NCBI GenBank assembly: GCA_002409405.1
Contig: DHNG01000048.1
Location: forward strand, 55,502-61,994
Reading direction: 5' to 3'
Source: Flavobacteriales bacterium UBA5422
GTDB taxonomy: Bacteria > Bacteroidota > Bacteroidia > Flavobacteriales_D > Crocinitomicaceae
DNA: 6,493 nucleotides
This document shows positions 1-6,193 of this stretch, piece after piece (position 1 is the stretch's first letter; the number at the start of each line of letters is the position of its first letter). The notes beneath the pieces are model-generated. The model ran no database searches and was not told the origin of the DNA. It was given only the letters and a program-made list of their open reading frames with translations. The translations under genes and the position numbers were made by a program.

Positions 1-500
1 ATGTGCAAATTGGTTTCAAATAACTCCGGATTGATCCTTTCTGCCGTTTTGGTTTTCGGGTCAAAGCTGTAAATGGCTCTTTGTGCAATAACCAGGAGAC
101 GTTTGTTAGACACAACAACGTCTATATAATCTCCGATTTTTTCTGCCTGAAATACATTGCTGACCTTTCCGCTGCTGCTGATTCGGAATAATCCTTTGAA
201 TTTGGAAGTGAAGAAGGTTTCTTTATTCAGGACTTCAATTCCGGTTACATGGTGGAGTTTATCCTGGTCTGCAGCAATGATGTCATGAAATGCATAGCCA
301 TCGTATTCTACTAATCCTGCTCCTTGCGTTCCGATCAGTATTCCACCGTCCGGTTTTTCTTTAATGGCCCAGGTTGTAGTCAGGGGAAGCCCGTTTCTGT
401 GTGTCAGGTTTTTATAAGAATAGAGCTGCCCGTACACGTGATGAATGCCGGAGAGAGAAGAAAGAAGTAAAATAATAGCCGATAACCTTACTAGCTTCAT
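1..500 (-). CDS. Exported two-component-regulator-propeller protein, N-terminal fragment (partial at left edge)
   Basis: Reading the minus strand from the ATG at 500-498 gives 166 uninterrupted codons before the window ends, so the C-terminus is missing. Residues 1-24 form a signal peptide: basic start (MKLVR), hydrophobic core (LSAIILLLSSLSG) and likely cleavage after VYG before Q25. The mature protein opens with YSYKNLTHRNGLP and WAIKEKPDGGILIGTQGAGL, the usual start of Bacteroidota periplasmic beta-propellers built from two-component-regulator propeller repeats (W-G-T-x-G-L-x-x-Y-D style). Further blade-like segments are GLFRISSSGKV (103-113) and AIYSFDPKTKTAERI (142-156). In this family the propeller is normally followed by a Y_Y_Y domain, a membrane helix and a histidine kinase, LuxR-type or LytTR output domain; none of these is visible, so the output is unknown. 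It lies 46 bp downstream of purK in the same direction, with a weak terminator-like hairpin between them. The fold class is fairly sure; a signalling role is inferred. Confidence 0.7.
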   Translation of the reverse strand, partial: MKLVRLSAIILLLSSLSGIHHVYGQLYSYKNLTHRNGLPLTTTWAIKEKPDGGILIGTQGAGLVEYDGYAFHDIIAADQDKLHHVTGIEVLNKETFFTSKFKGLFRISSSGKVSNVFQAEKIGDYIDVVVSNKRLLVIAQRAIYSFDPKTKTAERINPELFETNLH

Positions 501-514
501 GATACCAAATTAAT

Positions 515-537
515 AAAAAAACGATAAGGTAATCGCT
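515..537 (-). terminator. Weak intrinsic terminator candidate after purK
   Basis: On the minus strand a short stem (AGCGAT pairing with ATCGTT, including one G-U wobble, 6-nt loop) is followed directly by seven T residues, 10 nt beyond the purK stop codon. The stem is only 6 bp and not GC-rich, so termination is probably partial and some purK transcripts could continue into the propeller gene, whose start is 15 nt further on. Confidence 0.35.
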
Positions 538-546
538 ATTTGACTA

Positions 547-1713
547 TTAGGAAATGACTTTTACTGTTTGTAAGAGTTTTCGTGCAATTTTTTTAGCACG
601 TTCAATGTCTGGCAATGCAACGGTTATATGTCCCATTTTCCGGAACGGTTTGGTTTGTTTTTTTCCGTACAGATGCACATACACACCTTCTTGTTTCATT
701 GCTTCCGTCATTCCGAGGTACTTTGCACCTCCGTGATATCCGTCTTCTCCCAATAGGTTAATCATTACTCCTGGGAGTACAATACCGGGAGCGCCAAGTG
801 GTAAATTGAGAACCGCCCGGAAGTGTTGTTCAAACTGAGAGGTATAATTACATTCAATAGTATGATGACCGCTGTTGTGCGGACGGGGAGCAATTTCATT
901 AATAAGTAGTTCTCCTGATTCCAGTAGAAAAAACTCAACAGCAAGAATTCCGATCATATCCAGTTTGTTGATTACATCAATGGCAATTGCTTTCGCTCTG
1001 GATTCCGTTTCCGGTGAAATAGCTGCGGGAGCAAACAAAAATTCAACGAGGTTTAATTTCGGGTTGAATTCACACTCTACAACCGGGTAGGCAACTGTTT
1101 CATTACTTTCGTTACGGACAACAATAACAGATAACTCCTTACTGAAGGGAACAAACTTTTCCAGTATTCCCGGTGCATCAAATCCGTTTGAAATATCGGT
1201 TTCGGATCGGAGTAATACAACACCTTTTCCGTCATACCCACCGGTTCTGACTTTATTTGCAGCCGGTAAAAAATCCTGATTTGCATGAATCTCATTTAGG
1301 TTGTTTACCAGTAAAAAAGGAGCAGTCGGCAACTGATGATCAAGGTAAAACTGCTTTTGAAGTCCTTTGTCTTTGATGATGCGTAAAACGCGCGGTTGCG
1401 GAAACACTTTTTTCCCCATCCGTTCAAGTTCCTCCAGTGCTTCGATGTTGACATTTTCAATTTCTACTGTCAGTACATCTTTGTCCCGGCCGAAATCCAA
1501 CACGGTTGCGTAATCGGTAATTGAACCTTCCCGGAAACTTGTTGCGATTGTTTTACAGGGAGCATTCGAATCTCCATCCAGCACATGTACATCAATGTTA
1601 TAAGAAATTGCTTCCTGAATCATCATGCGACCTAACTGACCGCCACCTAACAAACCCAGTTTTTTCTCCTGGGTATCGAATACATCTGAGTAGACCGAAT
1701 TTGCTTCATTCAT
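547..1713 (-). CDS. purK: N5-carboxyaminoimidazole ribonucleotide synthase (PurK)
   Basis: PurK is a cytoplasmic ATP-grasp enzyme of de novo purine synthesis; it converts AIR, bicarbonate and ATP to N5-CAIR, which PurE then rearranges. Taking the ATG at 1713-1711 gives 388 residues. The N-terminal nucleotide-binding loop GGGQLGRM is at 23-30, the ATP-grasp loop KVRTGGYDGKG at 154-164, and the catalytic/metal motif NEIAPRPHNSGHHTIE at 272-287, followed by TSQFEQH. The C-terminal KMGHITV (359-365) is also typical. An in-frame ATG five codons upstream (1728-1726) is possible, but the -7 box TATCTTTG lies between the two starts, so transcripts from that promoter cannot include it. The 17-residue lead before the Rossmann core resembles flavobacterial PurK proteins. 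No purE is visible. Divergent from hpt-adk, so de novo and salvage purine genes share one control region. Confidence 0.95.
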   Translation of the reverse strand: MNEANSVYSDVFDTQEKKLGLLGGGQLGRMMIQEAISYNIDVHVLDGDSNAPCKTIATSFREGSITDYATVLDFGRDKDVLTVEIENVNIEALEELERMGKKVFPQPRVLRIIKDKGLQKQFYLDHQLPTAPFLLVNNLNEIHANQDFLPAANKVRTGGYDGKGVVLLRSETDISNGFDAPGILEKFVPFSKELSVIVVRNESNETVAYPVVECEFNPKLNLVEFLFAPAAISPETESRAKAIAIDVINKLDMIGILAVEFFLLESGELLINEIAPRPHNSGHHTIECNYTSQFEQHFRAVLNLPLGAPGIVLPGVMINLLGEDGYHGGAKYLGMTEAMKQEGVYVHLYGKKQTKPFRKMGHITVALPDIERAKKIARKLLQTVKVIS

Positions 1714-1717
1714 ATGA

Positions 1718-1725
1718 CAAAGATA
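1718..1725 (-). promoter_or_regulatory. Bacteroidota-type -7 promoter box for purK
   Basis: TATCTTTG on the minus strand matches the TAnnTTTG consensus of the Bacteroidota primary sigma factor exactly. No clear TTG -33 element is seen, only a T-rich run about 17-18 nt upstream. Initiation 4-7 nt downstream would fall at about 1714-1711, essentially on the ATG of purK, giving a leaderless or nearly leaderless mRNA. Confidence 0.5.
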
Positions 1726-1732
1726 CATGTGA

Positions 1733-1746
1733 TTTTTACGTAAAAA
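1733..1746. promoter_or_regulatory. 14-bp perfect palindrome, candidate operator between purK and hpt
   Basis: TTTTTACGTAAAAA is perfectly self-complementary. It begins 8 bp upstream of the purK -7 box, so it covers the spacer/-33 part of that promoter, a usual place for a repressor. A second ACGTAA occurs at 1753-1758, 15 bp after the first one (1738-1743). The binding protein is unknown, and AT-rich sequence makes such palindromes more likely by chance. Confidence 0.3.
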
Positions 1747-1787
1747 AACGGAACGTAATTTTTTACACGAAAAAAATAAAAAAATAC

Positions 1788-1795
1788 TAACTTTG
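1788..1795 (+). promoter_or_regulatory. Bacteroidota-type -7 promoter box for hpt-adk
   Basis: TAACTTTG matches the TAnnTTTG consensus exactly. It ends 18 nt before the hpt ATG, so transcription starting 4-7 nt downstream gives a leader of roughly 11-14 nt. No TTG -33 element is obvious; the upstream stretch is mostly A and T. The box overlaps the TTG at 1793 that would otherwise open the hpt frame, which argues against that start. Confidence 0.55.
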
Positions 1796-1813
1796 GGTTT
1801 CCTTATTGTGAAA

Positions 1814-2350
1814 ATGAACGAGATTCAAGTGAATGATAAATCCTTTGTGCCATTCTTAAGTGCGGCTTCAATCCAGCATGGAGTAAAAGAACTGGCAACT
1901 ATGATCAACAGTGATTACAAAGGTGAAAAAGTGGTGTTTGTTGCCATTTTAAACGGAGCATTTATGTTTGCTTCTGATCTGATGAAAGAAATAAACCTGG
2001 ATTGTGAGATAACCTTCGTGAAAGTGAGTTCTTATAAAGGAAGTGCTTCAACGGGGAGAGTGGACGAATTGATCGGACTCAACAAGAACCTGTCAGGTGC
2101 TCACGTGATTATCCTGGAGGATATTGTTGATACCGGAATTACAATGGATAAAATCCACAAGTTAATTGAACTGCAATATCCGGAATCATTAAAAATTTGT
2201 ACATTGCTTTATAAAAAAGAAGCACACCAGGGTAAGGCCCTTCCTGATTATGTGGCGTTTGAGATAGAAAACAAATTTGTTGTGGGATATGGACTTGATT
2301 ATGATGAGGCTGGCAGAAATCTAAAAGAGATATACCAAATTAAAGAGTAA
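1814..2350 (+). CDS. hpt: Hypoxanthine phosphoribosyltransferase
   Basis: This cytoplasmic purine-salvage enzyme transfers the phosphoribosyl group of PRPP to hypoxanthine (and usually guanine), giving IMP or GMP. With the ATG at 1814 it has 178 residues, the usual family size. The LNGAF pyrophosphate loop is at 46-50, the flexible active-site loop SSYKGSASTG at 72-81, and the PRPP signature VIILEDIVDTGITM at 98-111 with the acidic pair E102-D103. The C-terminal purine-pocket segment KFVVGYGLDYDEAGRNL spans 154-170. The frame stays open upstream to a TTG at 1793, and a GTG lies at 1808, but the promoter box at 1788-1795 and family length favour 1814. No Shine-Dalgarno sequence is visible, as is usual in Bacteroidota. 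The 20-bp gap to adk suggests co-transcription. Exact base preference cannot be read from the sequence. Confidence 0.95.
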   Translation: MNEIQVNDKSFVPFLSAASIQHGVKELATMINSDYKGEKVVFVAILNGAFMFASDLMKEINLDCEITFVKVSSYKGSASTGRVDELIGLNKNLSGAHVIILEDIVDTGITMDKIHKLIELQYPESLKICTLLYKKEAHQGKALPDYVAFEIENKFVVGYGLDYDEAGRNLKEIYQIKE

Positions 2351-2370
2351 TAAAGTTAAATTTACAGATT

Positions 2371-2943
2371 ATGTTGAACATTGTTTTATTCGGACCTCCC
2401 GGAGCGGGAAAAGGAACTCAATCAGAGAGAATTATTGAAAAATACGGACTCAAACACTTATCTACAGGCGATATCTTCAGAGCAAATATAAAAGGTGAAA
2501 CGGAACTGGGAAAATTAGCAAAAAGTTACATGGATAAAGGCCAGTTGGTCCCGGATGAAGTAACAATTAAAATGTTGCAGTCAGAATTTAAAAAAGCCGA
2601 AAATCCAAAAGGATTTATCTTTGATGGTTTTCCACGTACAAATGCTCAGGCAGAAGCACTGGATAATTTTTTAAGTTCAGAGGGAACTTCGATTAACGTG
2701 ATGCTGGCATTGGATGTGGCAGAAGAAGAATTAAGAGAGCGTTTGAAAAAACGTGCGGAAGTAAGCGGAAGAGTAGACGATGCGAATCCGGAAGTGATTC
2801 AGAACAGAATTAATGTCTACAAAGCAGAAACATTGCCTGTAAAGGAATATTATTTGAAACAGGATAAATTCATTGAAATCGATGGAATCGGTACGGTAGA
2901 TGAAATTACCAACCGTCTTTTTGATGCGATCAATACATTATAA
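2371..2943 (+). CDS. adk: Adenylate kinase, short form
   Basis: Adenylate kinase catalyses the reversible reaction ATP + AMP = 2 ADP in the cytoplasm, balancing the adenylate pool. The 190-residue product has the P-loop GPPGAGKGT at 8-16, the AMP-binding segment STGDIFR at 31-37, the KGQLVPDEVT region at 56-65, and DGFPRT at 85-90 with the conserved aspartate and arginine. The LID-region segment SGRVDDANPEVIQNR (132-146) keeps the catalytic arginines but lacks the long inserted LID domain with zinc-ligand-type cysteines seen in 210-220 residue forms, so this is a short-form enzyme. It follows hpt by 20 bp and ends 17 bp before a strong terminator. In flavobacteria I recall hpt-adk often being followed by the GTPase gene obg; here no obg follows. 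Confidence 0.97.
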   Translation: MLNIVLFGPPGAGKGTQSERIIEKYGLKHLSTGDIFRANIKGETELGKLAKSYMDKGQLVPDEVTIKMLQSEFKKAENPKGFIFDGFPRTNAQAEALDNFLSSEGTSINVMLALDVAEEELRERLKKRAEVSGRVDDANPEVIQNRINVYKAETLPVKEYYLKQDKFIEIDGIGTVDEITNRLFDAINTL

Positions 2944-2960
2944 AAAAGCATTCATATCAT

Positions 2961-3000
2961 AAACAAAAACGCCCCGAATAATTTCGGGGCGTTTTTGTTT
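2961..3000. terminator. Bidirectional intrinsic terminator between adk and the TonB receptor gene
   Basis: A perfect inverted repeat pairs 2961-2978 with 2983-3000 around the loop TAAT. The GC-rich inner core (CGCCCCGAA / TTCGGGGCG) is flanked by A5 on the left and T5 on the right. The flanks give a T-tract after the core stem on either strand, so it can end transcripts of adk (plus) and of the convergent receptor gene (minus), whose stop codons are 17 and 15 bp away. Confidence 0.93.
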
Positions 3001-3015
3001 TATCGTATTGTTTTA

Positions 3016-5373
3016 TCAGAACTTCCATCCGATACCAAAACTCGGAAGGATCGGGAATTGATAAATGACTTCGTTGGTAATCCGATTCACATAGAAAATA
3101 TTTTTGCGATTGTATACATTGGTAACACTTGCAATCAATTCTAATTCCATGGCATTTTTGAACAGGAAACGGTGTTTTACCGTCATGTCCAATCGATGGT
3201 AAGAAGGTAAACGGGCAGAGTTGAATTCTCCCAGTAAAACACCCATCGTTGTTGAGTTTGAAGTTGTATAATCTGTTGTGACACCGCCCGGGAAGCTTTC
3301 TGGCTGATAATATCCTGCAGTTGGTGTAAACGGCAACCCGGAACCAAAGTTCCAGCGAACGTCAATTTCCGTATTTTTCTTTTTACCCAAGTAATAAGAA
3401 GCAACCAGGTTGATGTTGTGACGGCGGTCAAATACCGGGAAGTATTCAACAAATCCATCCCATCGTGTTGATTTACTCAGGGAGTAAACAGCCCATAAGT
3501 GGAAACGGCTTAAATCATACTTCAATAAGAAATCAATCCCATAAGATTCTCCCGATTCGATCAGGAAGTTCTTTTTGTACACATCATCGATGTCTGCAAA
3601 TTCAGGAGTGTCATCGTAAATTTTATTCTGGTTGATGTTGCTCAATTGATCAAAGTACTTGTAATATCCTTCTACGTTCAGTGAGAGGTTTTTTGCCAGG
3701 TCAAACTCAGCTCCGAAAATCGCGTGCCATGCGGTTTGAAGACCGTTTCGCGGAGAGCGTTCTTTTCCAAACTGATTTACAAAGTTAGATTGGATGTTCT
3801 CCGGAGCAGAAAGCATTCCGTTAAATAAGTTGACAATATCTCTGTCGGATGATGCCGATGTAAAGTTTTGCGTATAACGTCCTCCTGACATTTTTAAACG
3901 GATGAATTCAGAAGCATTGAATTTCACTCCCAAACGTGGCTCAGGTGAGATGTTTGCAACAGAAGGATAAGCTTGTACACGGAAACTTGGTTGTACAACC
4001 CATCTTCCTGCAACATAGCGATAACTTACATACGCACCGATTTCCGTCGAGAAGTTGGTGTTTTCAATTTTTCGTTTTAATTCGTTGTATGTCAGGTAGG
4101 AAGTGTTGAAACCACTGATGTTCAATCCGTATGTCAATTCGCTTTCTTTTTGTAAGAAGTACGTAAAGTCAAATGCAAGGTCAAATCCTCCGATTTCGGA
4201 ACTTCTCAATGGACTTCCGGTTTCCTGAAATGTTGTTTTGTAATGGCTACCTGTCAATCGTCCTTTGATGATTGTTCGGGAACTGGCAGGTACTAACAGG
4301 AAGTTAATTCCCCCACCCGTTGAACTCCAATCCAAATCAGCGATTGCGTAATTAACACTGTCTCTGTTGTGGAAGGCGAATGCGCTGAATTTTGTTCCCG
4401 CATCTCCGTTAAAGGTGATTTTTCCGTAAACATCTGTAAAGGTATACGGCATCCCTGCTCCGGAGGAAGTACTCATGTTGTTAATGTTTCGATAGAGCGT
4501 TTTAGAGGTATAATCCAGCAAACTGTGTTTTGCAGATAAGATATAAGAACCGGATCGCGGTGAACCGTCCGCTTTTCGTTTTCCCAACGGACCTTCAAGA
4601 ACTGCTTTTGCCATGAACGGAGAAGCAGATACTTTTCCACCGAACTTCTGACGGTTACCGTCCCGGTAAGTGATGTCCATGATGGATGAAATTCTTCCCC
4701 CGTATTTCGCATCAAAACCACCTGTGTAAATGTCTGTATTTTTAATAAGCTCTGTTTCAAAAACAGAGAAAAAACCAATGGAGTGAAACGGTGAATAGAT
4801 GGTCATTCCATCCAGTAATATCTTGTTTTGGATAGGTGTTCCTCCACGTACATATAGCTGACCTCCCTGGTCTCCCGTTGTAATGACTCCCGGAGTAATA
4901 CTCAATGCCCCGATGATGTCATTTTCCGCTCCGATGGTCGGAATTCGTTCAATGGCTTCTCTACTCAGACTGATTTTTGAAACCTGCACCTGTGTTTTAT
5001 TCCGTTGTGCTTCAGCAGTAATCGATACACCGTCTATTTTTTGAATATTTTTGATTTTTTCCAGGTTGAATTTCAACTCGGTAATCCCATCAGCTTTTGT
5101 AACGCTGATAGACTGCTGAATTGATTCATAGTCAAGTGTTTCAATGGAAAGGTAATACTCTCCTTTCGGAACACTTGGAATGGAAAATAATCCGTAGACA
5201 TCCGTCATTGCACCACCGAAAAGAGTGCTGTCTTTTTTGAAAAGCTTTACTTTTTCAAATGATACAGGTTCACCGTTTTCTTTATCGTAAATGAATCCAC
5301 GAATGTTATGTGTTTGTCCAAATGATACGGCTGATACGATCAGAGATAAAAAGGAGAATAAGAAAAATTTCAT
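3016..5373 (-). CDS. TonB-dependent outer-membrane receptor with N-terminal carboxypeptidase-regulatory-like domain
   Basis: A 785-residue outer-membrane transporter, energised by TonB-ExbBD in this family, for an unidentified ligand. Residues 1-19 are a signal peptide (MKFFLFSFLSLIVSAVSFG, cut before Q20). Residues 22-105 form a carboxypeptidase-regulatory-like beta-sandwich (IRGFIYDKENGEPVSFEKV, later TDVYGLFSIPSVPKGEYYL). A TonB-box-like stretch GVSITAEAQ (115-123) precedes the plug, which carries QLYVRGGTPIQNKILLDGM (172-190), FFSVFETELIK and YTGGFDAKYGGRISS (216-230). The rest is a beta-barrel with alternating aromatic strands, ending in GIGWKF; the terminal phenylalanine is the usual outer-membrane insertion signal. 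No SusD-like lipoprotein, FecR or sigma factor is adjacent, so this is an orphan receptor rather than a glycan-utilisation SusCD pair, and its 785 residues are shorter than a typical SusC. It may take up a siderophore, cobalamin, metal or peptide; the sequence does not decide. A 133-bp gap with inverted repeats precedes it. Confidence 0.9.
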   Translation of the reverse strand: MKFFLFSFLSLIVSAVSFGQTHNIRGFIYDKENGEPVSFEKVKLFKKDSTLFGGAMTDVYGLFSIPSVPKGEYYLSIETLDYESIQQSISVTKADGITELKFNLEKIKNIQKIDGVSITAEAQRNKTQVQVSKISLSREAIERIPTIGAENDIIGALSITPGVITTGDQGGQLYVRGGTPIQNKILLDGMTIYSPFHSIGFFSVFETELIKNTDIYTGGFDAKYGGRISSIMDITYRDGNRQKFGGKVSASPFMAKAVLEGPLGKRKADGSPRSGSYILSAKHSLLDYTSKTLYRNINNMSTSSGAGMPYTFTDVYGKITFNGDAGTKFSAFAFHNRDSVNYAIADLDWSSTGGGINFLLVPASSRTIIKGRLTGSHYKTTFQETGSPLRSSEIGGFDLAFDFTYFLQKESELTYGLNISGFNTSYLTYNELKRKIENTNFSTEIGAYVSYRYVAGRWVVQPSFRVQAYPSVANISPEPRLGVKFNASEFIRLKMSGGRYTQNFTSASSDRDIVNLFNGMLSAPENIQSNFVNQFGKERSPRNGLQTAWHAIFGAEFDLAKNLSLNVEGYYKYFDQLSNINQNKIYDDTPEFADIDDVYKKNFLIESGESYGIDFLLKYDLSRFHLWAVYSLSKSTRWDGFVEYFPVFDRRHNINLVASYYLGKKKNTEIDVRWNFGSGLPFTPTAGYYQPESFPGGVTTDYTTSNSTTMGVLLGEFNSARLPSYHRLDMTVKHRFLFKNAMELELIASVTNVYNRKNIFYVNRITNEVIYQFPILPSFGIGWKF

Positions 5374-5411
5374 AAACAGTCCTATAAAAAAATATAAAAA
5401 AACAGATTACG

Positions 5412-5454
5412 AATGTACGACTTTCTGTTTTAAAATAAACGTTAGCCGTACATT
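5412..5454. repeat. Inverted repeat AATGTACG...CGTACATT upstream of the receptor gene
   Basis: Perfect 8-bp arms at 5412-5419 and 5447-5454 are separated by 27 bp, with TTTTAAAA (5428-5435) near the centre. A third copy with one mismatch, AATGCACG, lies at 5465-5472 and makes 5447-5472 an imperfect 26-bp palindrome (11 of 13 pairs match). The left arm overlaps TACATTCG on the minus strand (5417-5410), one mismatch from the -7 consensus. This could be an operator of the receptor gene; no regulator is identified and chance is not excluded. Confidence 0.35.
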
Positions 5455-5506
5455 TTTAATTTAAAATGCACGGATTATTGATTAAGCGGCTTTAATTGAG
5501 TTGTTA

Positions 5507-6157
5507 CTATCTGGTTCCGAAAATTAAACTGCCGACACGAACCAGTGTACTACCTGATTCAATGGCCAATTCAAAATCACCGCTCATTCCCATTGATTTC
5601 ACATCAAATGACGGTTGGTGGAGGAAGTAGTTTTCTTTGAGAAAGGCAAACAATTCTGCCAGTGACTGAAACTCTTTTCGAATCTGGTCCTGGTTGTCTG
5701 TATAAGTCGCCATTCCCATCACACCACGTATGCGGATGTTGTTTAATTGCCGGAAAGCCTCATCTTCAATGAGTTCAATGGCTTCTTCACGGTTGAGTCC
5801 AAATTTAGACGTTTCCTGTGCAATGTGAAATTGCAGCAGGCAGTCAATGACCCGGTTGTGTTTTTTTGCCTGTTTATCGATCTCAATCAACAATTTTAAA
5901 CTGTCAACAGCGTGAATCATCTGCACAAATGATGCAATGTATTTAACCTTATTCGTTTGAAGATGCCCGATTAAGTGCCATTGGATGTCACCCGGGAGTT
6001 CGGCGTGTTTTTCTGTTAATTCCTGTACTTTGTTTTCTCCGAAAATACGTTGTCCCTGGTTATAGATTTCAAGGATTTCCGGAACGGATTTCGTTTTGGA
6101 GACAGCAACTAACGTTACTTCATCGGGGATATTGGCAATGACTTCCTGGTAACTCAT
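5507..6157 (-). CDS. yggS: YggS/PLPBP-family pyridoxal-phosphate-binding protein
   Basis: A cytoplasmic PLP-binding protein of the alanine-racemase-N-terminal-like TIM-barrel family, involved in vitamin B6 and amino-acid homeostasis; no catalytic reaction is established for the family. With the ATG at 6157-6155 it has 216 residues, the usual size. LVAVSKTKS (16-24) holds the expected Schiff-base lysine K21. Other family segments are FGENKVQE (39-46), WHLIGHLQTNK (60-70), KFGL (118-121), GVMGMAT (145-151) and SMGMSGDFELAIESGSTLVR (188-207), the phosphate-binding side. The frame is open to a TTG at 6193, but the interval between that TTG and the ATG contains a well-formed promoter, and family length favours the ATG. 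The gene often neighbours proC in other bacteria; here the neighbours are an AlkB-like gene 25 bp upstream and the receptor gene 133 bp downstream. No strong terminator follows, so read-through towards the receptor gene is possible. Confidence 0.93.
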   Translation of the reverse strand: MSYQEVIANIPDEVTLVAVSKTKSVPEILEIYNQGQRIFGENKVQELTEKHAELPGDIQWHLIGHLQTNKVKYIASFVQMIHAVDSLKLLIEIDKQAKKHNRVIDCLLQFHIAQETSKFGLNREEAIELIEDEAFRQLNNIRIRGVMGMATYTDNQDQIRKEFQSLAELFAFLKENYFLHQPSFDVKSMGMSGDFELAIESGSTLVRVGSLIFGTR

Positions 6158-6164
6158 ATCGTTG

Positions 6165-6193
6165 CAAAAGTAATGTATTTCTTCAATATTCAA
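6165..6193 (-). promoter_or_regulatory. Bacteroidota-type promoter for yggS
   Basis: On the minus strand TTG (6193-6191) is followed after 18 bp by TACTTTTG (6172-6165), matching the TTG / TAnnTTTG promoter layout of Bacteroidota. The -33 element overlaps the last codons of the AlkB-like gene. A start 4-7 nt downstream of the box falls at about 6161-6158, leaving almost no leader before the ATG at 6157. Confidence 0.6.

Noticed and set aside
875..1090. Plus-strand frame antisense to purK
   Set aside because: It lies opposite the conserved ATP-grasp coding region and has no recognisable domain or promoter.
1793..1813. TTG/GTG starts extending hpt upstream by up to seven codons
   Set aside because: The TTG overlaps the -7 promoter box, so it would not be in the transcript, and 178 residues from the ATG at 1814 fits the family.
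3183..3458. 91-residue minus-strand frame within the receptor gene
   Set aside because: Same-strand shadow frame of the barrel-coding region; composition is not protein-like and it has no promoter.
4473..4778. 101-residue minus-strand frame within the receptor gene
   Set aside because: It is a shadow in another frame of a long, clearly conserved receptor gene, with no recognisable domain of its own.
5375..5400. TATATTTT as a -7 box for the receptor gene
   Set aside because: It lacks the final G and lies in a homopolymer-rich leader where such near-matches are expected by chance.
5447..5472. Imperfect palindrome as a yggS terminator
   Set aside because: The stem is AT-rich with a wobble pair and is followed by GCTAACG rather than a T-tract; an operator reading is slightly more plausible.
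5481..5496. ATTAAGCGGCTTTAAT as a terminator after yggS
   Set aside because: Only about five A-T pairs form the stem and no T-tract follows on the minus strand.
6158..6193. N-terminal extension of YggS from TTG at 6193
   Set aside because: The stretch contains a complete -33/-7 promoter and overlaps the AlkB-like stop; homologues start near MSYQE.
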